Shown here in pieces: positions 8,580 to 16,536 of a stretch of 64,000 nucleotides of DNA; position 1 is the first letter of the stretch, and each line of letters begins with the position of its first letter. A program made the position numbers and the translations under genes. The notes under the pieces were generated by a model that was not told the origin of the DNA, made no database searches, and saw nothing but the letters and a program-made list of their open reading frames with translations. Origin of the DNA: Opitutia bacterium UBA4506 (lineage in GTDB: Bacteria > Verrucomicrobiota > Verrucomicrobiia > Opitutales > Puniceicoccaceae); NCBI GenBank assembly GCA_002388665.1, contig DGMY01000043.1, forward strand, positions 1 through 64,000, in the 5' to 3' direction.

Positions 8580-10001
8580 ATGAATGTTGCCATCCTTCAC
8601 TATCACTTCGATCGCGGAGGTGTCACCCGCGTCGTTTCCTCTACCCTCGAGGCGTTTCAATCCATCCCCGAGGTTCACTTTGGCGTCCTCTCGGGCCGCC
8701 CAGTTGATTGCTTCTCTGTTCCATGCGCAGTCCTCCCGCAACTCAACTACTCCGCGGCCACTTCACACGAGGCCGATCAACAAGCACTGTACCGCGATCT
8801 CCGCGAGGCAGGCCGCAAGCTGTTTCACGGAAGTGATCCCGATGTATGGCATATTCACAATCCTGCCCTCGGGAAAAATACTGCCTTCTCCTACCTTGTT
8901 CATCAACTGATCCGAGAGGGCTGTGCAGTACTCCTCCACGAGCATGACTTTGCCGAGGATTTTCGCCCAAAAAATTATCAGCTCCGGGAATCCAGCCGTC
9001 CTCCAGAGGTTTCTTCATTTCCCTACTCGCCAAGGGCTCGCTACGCCGTATTGAACCAACGCGACGCGAGTATTCTCCGCCAGGCCGGGCTACCCTCAAA
9101 ATACCTGTTTCAACTGCCCAATCCAGTCCCCGTTTCTTCACCCGCGGCAAGCCCCAACCCCCAGTCCGACCTGATCCTCTATCCTGTCCGGGCACTGGCG
9201 CGCAAAAACTTGGGAGAATTCCTTCTCCTCGCCCACACTTACGGGAGCGACCTTCGCTGGGAATCCACCCTTCCCCCCACCAATTCAGCCTACGAACCTC
9301 GATTCCGGCAGTGGTGCTCAATCGCCGAAGATCTTGAGATCCCCGCCCGACTTGGAGTCGCTGCGTTTGAGGATAAACCGTTTGAAGATCGGCTCATCGA
9401 TGCCCGCGCCATCGTGACTACGAGCGTCGCCGAGGGTTTTGGACTCTCCTTTCTGGAACCCTGGACCCTCGGCCGACCGGTCTTTGGCCGGGACCTTCCG
9501 GAAATTACCGGCGAATTCCGATCTGCTGGCATTCAACTCGATTCCTTCTACTCCTCGTTTCTCATCCCCGCCGCAGCAGTCGATCGTACCAAAGTGGCTG
9601 ACCTGTGGCTCAAATCGATAACATCAGCCTATGCCGCGTTCGAGATGCCTCCCCCTGTGTCAGAGCTCGCCGAATACGCCGATCAAATCCGTTCCGCGGA
9701 GATGATCGACTTCGCCTTGCTCGGCGAATCCCTTCAGATGGAGGCACTCAACACCATTGTCTCCAAAAAGATCCCCATCGAAACGCCTGTCGAGATTCCG
9801 GTTTCATTCGATCCGGGGATCCTGAGCAACCGCGAGAAAATTATCAAAGAATTTAGTCCCGGAGCCTACGCGCAATCCCTGCTCGACATTTACAAGACTC
9901 TCACCGACTCAAGCCCCGCTCCGTCAGAAAACCTCGACCCGGCCAGCGTTCTCAAATCTTTCCTTCATCCATCCCGCTTTCACCCTCACTTCGTAGAGTA
10001 A
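8580..10001 (+). CDS. GT4-like glycosyltransferase (second) of the glucosylglycerate cluster
   Basis: A 473-residue GT-B glycosyltransferase. The first strand MNVAILHYHFDRGGVTRVV carries the Gly-Gly loop typical of GT4 acceptor domains. The donor domain has LYPVRALARKNLGEFL and an EX7E-type motif in VAEGFGLSFLEPWTLGRP. The C-terminal approximately 110 residues extend past the core. They are rich in Glu and Pro, with a tail ending FLHPSRFHPHFVE. ATG 8580 is preferred over GTG 8574 because it sits at the start of the conserved strand. It is distinct in sequence from the minus-strand GT4 gene, so the cluster encodes two different enzymes besides GpgS. Substrates are unknown. An 8-bp gap to the next HAD gene supports an operon. 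Confidence 0.8.
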   Translation: MNVAILHYHFDRGGVTRVVSSTLEAFQSIPEVHFGVLSGRPVDCFSVPCAVLPQLNYSAATSHEADQQALYRDLREAGRKLFHGSDPDVWHIHNPALGKNTAFSYLVHQLIREGCAVLLHEHDFAEDFRPKNYQLRESSRPPEVSSFPYSPRARYAVLNQRDASILRQAGLPSKYLFQLPNPVPVSSPAASPNPQSDLILYPVRALARKNLGEFLLLAHTYGSDLRWESTLPPTNSAYEPRFRQWCSIAEDLEIPARLGVAAFEDKPFEDRLIDARAIVTTSVAEGFGLSFLEPWTLGRPVFGRDLPEITGEFRSAGIQLDSFYSSFLIPAAAVDRTKVADLWLKSITSAYAAFEMPPPVSELAEYADQIRSAEMIDFALLGESLQMEALNTIVSKKIPIETPVEIPVSFDPGILSNREKIIKEFSPGAYAQSLLDIYKTLTDSSPAPSENLDPASVLKSFLHPSRFHPHFVE

Positions 10002-10009
10002 ATCCTGCC

Positions 10010-10885
10010 ATGTCCAACGACTCCACATTCATTGATCTGATCCGCGAGCAGTCCGCGCCGCTCGCTCCAATCGCAACAAAACTCAATCCCTCGACGAAAC
10101 CCCTCAAAGGAATTCGGCACATCGCCTTCGATGTCTACGGGACCCTGTTCACTTCAGGAGTGGGCGACATTGGAAACAGCTCTTCTCAACACCACGGGGA
10201 TGCCATCTCCACCGTACTCTCTGCCGAGGGCCTCACCTCCCTGCCCTCAGCGCCCGAACTCTCCAAACTCTATCGGAGCGCAATCCGCAATTCCCAGCAG
10301 GAAAGTACAGACAACGGTGCCCTCCGGGCCGAAGTGGAAATCCGCGAAGTATGGAAGGAGGTCCTTCAACATCTAAACGTAGACTTCCAGAATTTTCCCG
10401 CTTCAAAAATTGCCGAAATTGCCCTGCGTTTTGAACTAGCGGTCAATCCCGTTTGGCCCATGCCAGACCTAGTCCCAGTCCTGGACCTGCTCGCCATGCA
10501 ACTCGCCCCTTACTCAATTGTCTCCAATGCACAATTTTTTACCCCTCTTCTATTTCCAGCACTGACTGGCAAATCCCTGTCAGAACTCCACATCCAGGAA
10601 TCCACCTGTATTTGGTCTTTCGAACAACGGGAAGCCAAACCCTCAACCAGACTCTTCGAAACCCTCCTCGAACGACTCCACCCCACATTCAAACCCGCCG
10701 AAGTCCTCTACGTCGGCAACGATATGCTCAACGACATCTCGGCCGCCAAAGCCGCCGGCCTCCGCACCGCCCTTTTCGCCGGCGATCAAAGATCCCTCCG
10801 ACTCCGCACCGACCACGCCGACTGCCAAAATCTCCAGCCCGACCTAACCCTAACCCAACTCTCCGACCTCACAAAACTAGTCTAA
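10010..10885 (+). CDS. HAD-superfamily phosphatase, candidate glucosyl-3-phosphoglycerate phosphatase
   Basis: A 291-residue HAD-like hydrolase. Motif I is FDVYGTLF with nucleophile Asp41. In place of the second Asp of DxD there is Tyr43, as also seen in some subfamily-IA members. Motif II is the Ser in SIVSNAQF, motif III the Lys in EAKPSTRLF, and motif IV is YVGNDMLNDISAAKAAG. It is the last gene of the plus-strand operon, 8 bp after the GT4 gene. GpgS makes a phosphorylated product that needs a phosphatase, and this is the only phosphatase gene in the cluster, so dephosphorylation of glucosyl-3-phosphoglycerate is the natural proposal. Known GpgP enzymes belong to other branches, so this is inference from context. 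A stretch of short repeats begins 26 bp past the stop. Confidence 0.75.
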   Translation: MSNDSTFIDLIREQSAPLAPIATKLNPSTKPLKGIRHIAFDVYGTLFTSGVGDIGNSSSQHHGDAISTVLSAEGLTSLPSAPELSKLYRSAIRNSQQESTDNGALRAEVEIREVWKEVLQHLNVDFQNFPASKIAEIALRFELAVNPVWPMPDLVPVLDLLAMQLAPYSIVSNAQFFTPLLFPALTGKSLSELHIQESTCIWSFEQREAKPSTRLFETLLERLHPTFKPAEVLYVGNDMLNDISAAKAAGLRTALFAGDQRSLRLRTDHADCQNLQPDLTLTQLSDLTKLV

Positions 10886-10911
10886 GCCCACTTAGTACGG
10901 TGGAGACTTTA

Positions 10912-11111
10912 GGACACCCATAGGAATCGGGAATATAGAATTCCGTATTGGGCAGATTCCGTATTGGGAGATTCTGTATTGGAACACCCATGTAACTGAT
11001 CGGACTATTTGGGACGGTTTAATTGGGAGACGGTTTAATTGGGACACCCCAAAAAAAAATGGATCCATAGGGAGGGAAAGTACATTTGGGAAAGAACATT
11101 TTGGACACCCA
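10912..11111 (-). repeat. Left block of TGGGTGTCC-core repeats (four copies)
   Basis: Four copies of a core reading GGACACCC on the plus strand (GGGTGTCC on the minus strand) occur at 10912-10920, 10982-10990, 11041-11050 and 11103-11111, the second with one changed base. Between cores lie short tandem units that differ from gap to gap. The first gap has a 13-14 bp unit, ATTCCGTATTGGG, three times (10939-10982). The second has GACGGTTTAATTGGG twice (11013-11027 and 11029-11043). The third has related purine-rich GGGAAAG units. Each unit ends in TTGGG, which merges with the next core. The same core recurs in opposite orientation beyond the RAYT gene. Confidence 0.8.
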
Positions 11112-11283
11112 ACAAACGTACCAGTTGAGGCTACCAACGAAAGAATGCGAATCTGAAGGAGATCACTTCACCCCGACGAACAAATGAAACTCCATTTCCA
11201 AAGTGATGCCCCCGGCGTTCGCCGACGAAAACCCTGATGGATTGACTTGGCTTCACTCTTTTATTACACTTTCTTCCAATTTT

Positions 11284-12081
11284 ATGAATTTCTACGCCCC
11301 AACTCTCATCGCGCTGCTAGCAGTATCGCAAACGCAAGCGGCTTTTACTCCGCTCGGCACGTCGGCGGACGACGCATTCAACTACGGCACCTTCTCGGGT
11401 TCTGTATTAAGTTCCGTCACCCTCAACGGCACCACCTATACGACCGACCAATTGACGCAGGTGGAGCTGGTCTCATTTGAAGGAGCAGCGATATCCGTTC
11501 TCCTGCAGCAGAACGGCGGCAACTCGAATCCGAGCTCCCAAGAACGCCGCGACCTGATTGAGACCGACTGGCGAGGAGACACCGGCATTATTAATTCTTC
11601 ATTCGTAGATGATAGCTCTTCTGCAACATTCAACACTCCTGTGGTCAATGTGGAAGGAGTCGATATGATTCTCTACGAGATTAGTTCCAACCCCATTTCT
11701 GCCGACGGGTTTCAAATCCGGATCAACGGCGTACAACTTACTGTAGCCAGTGGAGACTACGGCGATAGTGGTGCCGATACGAGCAATGATGATGTTCTAT
11801 CACTAACCAGCAAACCGGAAAACTTAACTGAATTGCTCAATCTCAATGCATCCGTCTCAACTTCAAACATAACACAAAGCATTGTCGGCGTCGGAATTGA
11901 TTTTTCCGATTTCGGAGTAAATGAGGGCGATACAGTTACCAGTTTCTCCTACAACAGCAATGGCTCATCGAGCTTCGACCCAGTAATCATCGCTGCAATT
12001 CCTGAACCTCGGACCTCTGCACTGCTAGCTGGCTTGGCATGCCTCTCCCTCGCCACCCTAAGACGCAATTCAAAATCTTGA
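11284..12081 (+). CDS. PEP-CTERM sorting domain protein of unknown function
   Basis: A 265-residue secreted protein. ATG 11284 begins a clear signal peptide (hydrophobic core LIALLAVS, cleavage after QTQA). The mature part is a beta-rich, Ser/Thr/Asn-rich sequence without recognisable catalytic motif. The C-terminus is a standard PEP-CTERM tail: IPEPR, a hydrophobic helix with ALLAGLACLSLATL, and a basic end RRNSKS. Such tails are processed by exosortase and the proteins end up in the envelope or extracellular matrix. No exosortase gene is in the window. The gene lies between the left repeat block and the RAYT gene, so it may be a passenger or simply a neighbour. Confidence 0.85.
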   Translation: MNFYAPTLIALLAVSQTQAAFTPLGTSADDAFNYGTFSGSVLSSVTLNGTTYTTDQLTQVELVSFEGAAISVLLQQNGGNSNPSSQERRDLIETDWRGDTGIINSSFVDDSSSATFNTPVVNVEGVDMILYEISSNPISADGFQIRINGVQLTVASGDYGDSGADTSNDDVLSLTSKPENLTELLNLNASVSTSNITQSIVGVGIDFSDFGVNEGDTVTSFSYNSNGSSSFDPVIIAAIPEPRTSALLAGLACLSLATLRRNSKS

Positions 12082-12416
12082 AGAGGAACCTTTTCGAGGC
12101 GCTGAATGAACAACGCCCCCCCCAATCCTCAAAGCCTACAATCAAGAGTCTCTGAGCTACCTCAACAGGTAAAGGTTTTCAATATCCTGAAATCACATCA
12201 GATTTCTCCGCGACTGTTGAGTTTCCCTGAGAGATAATGACTCCTGGACCCACTGTTTCGAAACGACGGATTATCTGTTGTCGTTACCCGCAAAGACGGA
12301 ACTATTCTTCCATTTCTCAGTCGAATCGGACAATCGGTACCCAAATCACAAGATTACCCAACCTTCCCTTCCTGATCGAATCAGGATAAACCCGGGATAA
12401 GGATTAAACGCCGACC
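12082..12416. other. Gap between PEP-CTERM gene and RAYT gene
   Basis: This 335-bp stretch has no convincing gene. A 43-codon ATG frame at 12106-12237 contains a plausible protein-like stretch (ELPQQVKVFNILKSH) and stops at TAA. A second frame after it also reads protein-like for about 40 codons before stopping. They may be remnants of decayed genes or chance. No terminator-like hairpin with a T tract was seen. Confidence 0.35.
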
Positions 12417-13478
12417 CTATGCAGCTTTTTTTTCTGTTTTGTAAAGCTGCTCACTACTGCTGCGACCTCGAATCCATCTCTGGCCACGATTTTTCGCAAA
12501 CATCATCAAATCTTCAGCTGGGCCCACCAATCGATAAAACAAGGTACCGTAAGATTCTACATTCTTAGCCCATTCTTCAGCATCTAGATTAAATCGGTCC
12601 AACACCCTCTTCAGTTTTACAGGGATGTACCCGCGCTTATCGGTTCGGATAGTTCTTCCTGTCCACTCTACGAGCGCAGTATAATATTCATCGTCTACCC
12701 CTGAAAGAGGACTATCCTTTGCACCAAACTGCAAAAGCCATCGCGCTTGACCCTGCCTATTCTCTTCCCGGCAAATCTCCCGTTCCTGGGCCCGTGACGG
12801 ATTATCTATCTTTCCCAATCGCGACAAACGCTGCTTCGCTCGCCGCTCGACCAAACGGTCGTAGATACTAGTAAAACGGCTATCTTCCAGGCCAGATGCC
12901 ATTCCAGCTCGTACGGGATTCAGATCAACGTAGGCCATACAGGCGAGTATGGCTCCGGCATCCATCAGACGCTGGCAATGAAACCGTCCCTCCCAGAACC
13001 GTCCACCACATTCATCCTCAGCATTTGCTCGACGTGCCAAGGACTCATTCAGACAACGCATGAACCAACTCAAATCACCTAGACGCCTCCGGCAAATTCC
13101 TATTCTTTCACGATCCTTGCGAATCTGCTCAAACTTATCCTCATCGAACTCCTTTCCGGCCCGTTTCGCCATCAACCCGCGGAACAATCGGCACCACCGC
13201 TTCGCAACCTCCTCGTCATGCCACATTCTGACTCGATCCGGACGTGTCTGCAGCACCACGTGAAGATGATTGGACATCACCGCATAGGAGAAAATCTCAA
13301 CCCCAAATATCGCGCTTAGTTCTTTCAGCCGATCCCGGACCCAGCCTCGGCGATGTTCATAATTACACCCGGTGTAAGAATCCCTACCGCACAGATATGC
13401 GCGGCGTACACATCGACTGACACAATGATACACACCTGACTCCTCGATAGAAACTATAGTACTCCGTGCCTGCGTCAT
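12417..13478 (-). CDS. REP-associated tyrosine transposase (RAYT, IS200/IS605-like Y1 HUH nuclease)
   Basis: A 353-residue Y1 transposase of the REP-associated type. RAYTs nick and join single-stranded DNA at imperfect hairpin repeats, and usually occur as one copy per genome flanked by REP-like elements. Visible features are the N-terminal GVYHCVSRCVRRAYLCG block, the HUH metal motif in SNHLHVVL (His-Leu-His), and the catalytic Tyr region ACMAYVDLNPVRAGM. A C-terminal extension of about 120 basic residues is present. Length is within the range of the longer RAYTs. The start at ATG 13478 is 58 bp from the first core of the right repeat block. Repeats with the same core flank it on both sides, which supports a RAYT-repeat relationship. 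Confidence 0.9.
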   Translation of the reverse strand: MTQARSTIVSIEESGVYHCVSRCVRRAYLCGRDSYTGCNYEHRRGWVRDRLKELSAIFGVEIFSYAVMSNHLHVVLQTRPDRVRMWHDEEVAKRWCRLFRGLMAKRAGKEFDEDKFEQIRKDRERIGICRRRLGDLSWFMRCLNESLARRANAEDECGGRFWEGRFHCQRLMDAGAILACMAYVDLNPVRAGMASGLEDSRFTSIYDRLVERRAKQRLSRLGKIDNPSRAQEREICREENRQGQARWLLQFGAKDSPLSGVDDEYYTALVEWTGRTIRTDKRGYIPVKLKRVLDRFNLDAEEWAKNVESYGTLFYRLVGPAEDLMMFAKNRGQRWIRGRSSSEQLYKTEKKAA

Positions 13479-13536
13479 AATAAGATGAACATACGTTCAC
13501 CTACCCAACAGTCAAGACATATCGCCACCACGTTGA

Positions 13537-13735
13537 TGGGTGTCCCAACAATCTGTCCTTCTTGGGTGTCCCAAAAGATATCCTTTCACAAAAGGTATCC
13601 TTCCTTCACAAAAGATCTCGCGGTGATGGGTGTCCCCAAAGATATCCCCAAAGATACTTCCCTTCCCAAGGGTCTTGCCCAAAAATCTCAATGGGTGTCC
13701 CAAAAGATATCCCTTCCAAAAAGATTTCGCGGTGC
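13537..13735 (+). repeat. Right block of TGGGTGTCC-core repeats (four copies)
   Basis: The 11-bp core TGGGTGTCCCA, with the last base C in one copy, occurs on the plus strand at 13537-13547, 13563-13573, 13627-13637 and 13692-13702. Three cores are followed by CAAAAGATATCC-type units, repeated with variation in each gap: CACAAAAGGTATCC and CACAAAAGATCTCGC in the second gap, CCAAAGATATCC and CCAAAGATACTT in the third. Several cores are preceded by TGA or CGGTGA. Orientation is inverted relative to the left block, so the two blocks bracket the PEP-CTERM and RAYT genes symmetrically. Confidence 0.8.
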
Positions 13736-13824
13736 AGTCCAGCGGGAAGAAAGTTTACACGCGCTGAAGATTCACTGTATCGAGCCTTTCCATTATCCTA
13801 TCGATCAGTGTAGCTTATTGAATC

Positions 13825-14712
13825 ATGAGCAAATTCGACGAGATCGAACCGTTGGACTACATCGTTACTGGCAAGCAGAAATTGCGGCTGAAGGAACATC
13901 CGACTCACATTGCAGAGTTCTACGAGGACAAGTCAGGCTATAAAGACAGCTTGAACAAAATGAGAAAGGAGATCAACGACCTCCAGCGCATGATGTATGC
14001 GCACGGCCGTTATAGCCTTTTGCTAATTTTCCAGGCGATGGACGCTGCTGGCAAAGACGGCACAATCCGAGCAGTCATGTCTGGCGTCAATCCACACGGG
14101 GTGATGATCCATGCGTTCACGCGTCCCAGTACCGAAGAGTTGGCTCATGACTTTCTGTGGCGCACCACTCTGCGGCTACCCAATCGCGGTCACATTGGCA
14201 TATTCAATCGCTCTTACTACGAGGAAGTTTTGGTCGCCCGCGTCCATCCAGCCATTCTGGAGAAGCAAAACCTCCCCAACGAATTGATCGACAACCCCAA
14301 GAAACTTTGGAGCGGCCGATTTGAGTCCATTTGTGATTTCGAAAAGCACATGGAGCGAAACGGAACCCGAGTGGTAAAATTCTTCCTCCACCTCGGCTAC
14401 GAAGAGCAGCGCAAACGATTCCTCGAGCGGATCGACAAACCGCACAAAAACTGGAAATTCGAGGACGGGGATATTCGTGAGCGCAGGCACTGGGAGCAGT
14501 TCCAAGATGCGTACGAAGAAACCATCAATTCTACCGCCACCCCTCAAGCGCCGTGGTATGTGGTTCCCGCCGATGACAAGAAGAACATGCGCCTCATTGT
14601 TGCGCGAATTCTCCTGGAGCAGCTCCGGTCACTCGACATGCACTATCCTCATGTGAGTGATGAGCGTCGGGAAGAGCTCAAGCGCGATCGCAAATTGCTC
14701 GAAAACGACTAA
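13825..14712 (+). CDS. ppk2: Polyphosphate kinase 2 family protein
   Basis: A single-domain PPK2 enzyme of 295 residues that transfers phosphate between polyphosphate and a nucleoside mono- or diphosphate. The P-loop is AMDAAGKDGTIRAVM (near residue 72). The lid and Walker B region contains GHIGIFNRSYYEEVLVARVHP, and the segment LHLGYEEQRKRFLERIDKPHKNWKF is typical of the family. Length and the absence of a second domain fit the short PPK2 classes. Which class (ADP-, AMP- or dual-specific) cannot be decided here. It starts 122 bp past the repeat block and is followed by a small gene on the opposite strand. No phosphate-related neighbours are present. Confidence 0.92.
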   Translation: MSKFDEIEPLDYIVTGKQKLRLKEHPTHIAEFYEDKSGYKDSLNKMRKEINDLQRMMYAHGRYSLLLIFQAMDAAGKDGTIRAVMSGVNPHGVMIHAFTRPSTEELAHDFLWRTTLRLPNRGHIGIFNRSYYEEVLVARVHPAILEKQNLPNELIDNPKKLWSGRFESICDFEKHMERNGTRVVKFFLHLGYEEQRKRFLERIDKPHKNWKFEDGDIRERRHWEQFQDAYEETINSTATPQAPWYVVPADDKKNMRLIVARILLEQLRSLDMHYPHVSDERREELKRDRKLLEND

Positions 14713-14729
14713 TCCGAATACGAAGCCAC

Positions 14730-14975
14730 CTAATTTGATTCGTTCCGGAAGAACGGAATCAATTGCTCTGCGTGTCCTTGAATGATTTTCGCCACCTGCT
14801 CGGGTGGCATATTCGGATCCCGCTTACGATGGGCGACAAAAATGGCGGCGATCAGCGAAACTTCGAGATCGACCAGTTTCGGCGAACGCTCCAGCAACTC
14901 CGAAGCGACCCATAACGCATGCTTCTCAATTTCTTTGTACTGCTCAAAAGCAGCTTCCTGTGGTGTCTCAGCCAT
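14730..14975 (-). CDS. Small acidic hypothetical protein
   Basis: An 81-residue frame with coding-like composition, converging on ppk2 with a 17-bp gap and divergent from thiL. The product is predicted to be mostly helical. It has an amphipathic segment (EQYKEIEKHALWVASELLERSPKLVDLEVSLIAAIFVAHRKR) and no signal peptide or Cys. The ATG at 14975 is the only sensible start. I do not recognise a family. If thiL starts at TTG 15079, this gene and thiL share a divergent promoter of about 100 bp, which argues that the frame is real. Confidence 0.6.
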   Translation of the reverse strand: MAETPQEAAFEQYKEIEKHALWVASELLERSPKLVDLEVSLIAAIFVAHRKRDPNMPPEQVAKIIQGHAEQLIPFFRNESN

Positions 14976-15078
14976 GGGAAGAGCAGAATCGATCCTCCGG
15001 AAAGGTCAAACTTGTTCCGCCAGAGAACTCACTCACTCGCTTGACGAACCGGCGCCAAATCGAAAACCTTCTAGCATC

Positions 15079-16065
15079 TTGTCACCCTTTGCACAGTCCA
15101 CAGAAGATCGTCTCGACCATATAGGAGAAAACCAGTTCCTCCGATCGGTTCATACTTGGCTGGGCACATCGTGCCCACCCTGTCCGAGGGGAATGGGCGA
15201 CGATACAGCGGTCCTGCCCCCTCCAGCCGCGAAGCACCTACTTCTGACCAACGACAGCCTCATATGGGGACAGCATTTCGACGAATCCGCATCTCCCGAA
15301 CAGGCCGGCGCCAAACTGGTCAAACGCAATCTGAGTGATATTGCGGCCATGGGTGGTACCCCTCTCCATGCCGTCCTTGCCCTCTCTTGCGGCGATGACC
15401 TCTCTCTCTGCTGGTTGGAGCGTTTTTTTGAAGGAATCGCGCGATGCTCCGCCCAGTATCGATGCGAAATCAACGGCGGAGACGTCACCCAAGGGCCCAG
15501 TGGAACTTTTGGCGCGACCCTCACACTTCTCGGTGAGAGCAATCGGCCAATTCTACGCACGGCAGGCCAGCCGGGATCATCCATTTGGGTCACGGGATCT
15601 CTCGGCGGAAGCATCCAAGGACATCACCTCAATTTCGATCCGCGTTTAGATGAAGGTCAGTGGCTAGCCAAACAGAGCCAAACCATGGCGCTCATGGACA
15701 TCACCGATGGGATCGCCCAAGATCTCCCTAAAATGATTCCCGACGATATGCAGGCGCAAATCGATCCTCTCGCGATTCCGATCTCCGCAGCAGCTCAAAA
15801 CGCATCTATTCGATCTGATCGAACGGCTCTATGGCACTCACTGTACGATGGAGAAGATTACGAACTTCTCATCATCACGCGTCCCGAAACGGACGACGAA
15901 ACATTCCTGGAAAACTGGAACACATTCTCCAATCTTCCCCTCACCCGGATTGGTGCACTTCGATCCGCTCCAGAGGGCAAGTCGCCCCTGCCATCCGTGG
16001 TTGATCTCGACAACGTACCACTCTTTTCCGACCACGGCTTCGAGCATTTTCGTCCGCAATCATGA
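15079..16065 (+). CDS. thiL: Thiamine-monophosphate kinase
   Basis: ThiL phosphorylates thiamine monophosphate to thiamine pyrophosphate with ATP. The N-terminal metal-binding block is MGDDTAVL, followed by LTNDSLIWGQHF, KLVKRNLSDIAAMGG and NGGDVTQG, all characteristic of the ThiL/PurM fold. With the TTG at 15079 the protein has 328 residues, normal for ThiL. An in-frame ATG at 14974 would add 35 residues of unlikely sequence and overlap the small gene on the other strand, so I prefer TTG, though no strong Shine-Dalgarno is visible. The stop overlaps the tsaE start by four bases, giving a thiL-tsaE-ribF unit. Confidence 0.9.
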   Translation: MSPFAQSTEDRLDHIGENQFLRSVHTWLGTSCPPCPRGMGDDTAVLPPPAAKHLLLTNDSLIWGQHFDESASPEQAGAKLVKRNLSDIAAMGGTPLHAVLALSCGDDLSLCWLERFFEGIARCSAQYRCEINGGDVTQGPSGTFGATLTLLGESNRPILRTAGQPGSSIWVTGSLGGSIQGHHLNFDPRLDEGQWLAKQSQTMALMDITDGIAQDLPKMIPDDMQAQIDPLAIPISAAAQNASIRSDRTALWHSLYDGEDYELLIITRPETDDETFLENWNTFSNLPLTRIGALRSAPEGKSPLPSVVDLDNVPLFSDHGFEHFRPQS

Positions 16066-16508
16066 CGGTTAACTGGCAAACCCTCGACGCAGGAATGGAT
16101 ATTGCAACCGCTGAGCAGATGGTTTCCGCCGGCGAATGGATCGGTTTGAACACCCCTGCGGCGACGACCATTGCCCTATCAGGGGACCTGGGCTACGGCA
16201 AAACTACACTCAGCAAAGGGATCGCCCGGGGATGGGGAGTCACCACTACGGTCAAAAGCCCCACCTACAACTATTTCCTAACCTACAAGAGCCCGCGTGG
16301 TCTACTCGTTCATCTCGACGCTTACCGCTTGTCGGGAGTGCATGAATACGACTCTCTCATGATTGAAGATATTCTCGAAGACCCGTGGCTACTGCTCATC
16401 GAGTGGCCCGAGAACATACGAGAATCCCTGCCTCTCGACACCTGGCATCTGCAGATCGAATCAACCGGCGAAAATGAAAGACGCCTCCGACGCGTGGTCT
16501 CTGCCTAG
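16062..16508 (+). CDS. tsaE: tRNA threonylcarbamoyladenosine biosynthesis ATPase TsaE
   Basis: TsaE is the small ATPase that drives the TsaB-TsaD complex in making t6A37 of ANN-decoding tRNAs. The 148-residue protein has the P-loop ALSGDLGYGKTTLSKGIARG (residues 38-57), the SPTYNYFLTY block, the HLDAYRLSG strand and the LLIEWPENI motif containing the conserved Trp. All are standard for the family. The ATG overlaps the thiL stop (ATGA), so translation is coupled. ribF follows after 28 bp. No other t6A gene is in the window. Confidence 0.93.
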   Translation: MTVNWQTLDAGMDIATAEQMVSAGEWIGLNTPAATTIALSGDLGYGKTTLSKGIARGWGVTTTVKSPTYNYFLTYKSPRGLLVHLDAYRLSGVHEYDSLMIEDILEDPWLLLIEWPENIRESLPLDTWHLQIESTGENERRLRRVVSA

Positions 16509-16536
16509 TGGTGCCACATAGAAAAGCACATTTCTC

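Noticed and set aside
10912..13702. Short repeats considered as CRISPR arrays
   Set aside because: The constant core is only about 9-11 bp, the gaps vary from about 16 to 70 bp and contain internal tandem copies, and no cas gene is present.
13485..13943. 152-codon plus-strand frame across the right repeat block
   Set aside because: Its product is a translation of the repeats and it overlaps the start of ppk2 in another frame.
14782..15078. N-terminal extension of ThiL
   Set aside because: The added residues are antisense to the 81-residue gene and do not match ThiL; family length is met from TTG 15079.
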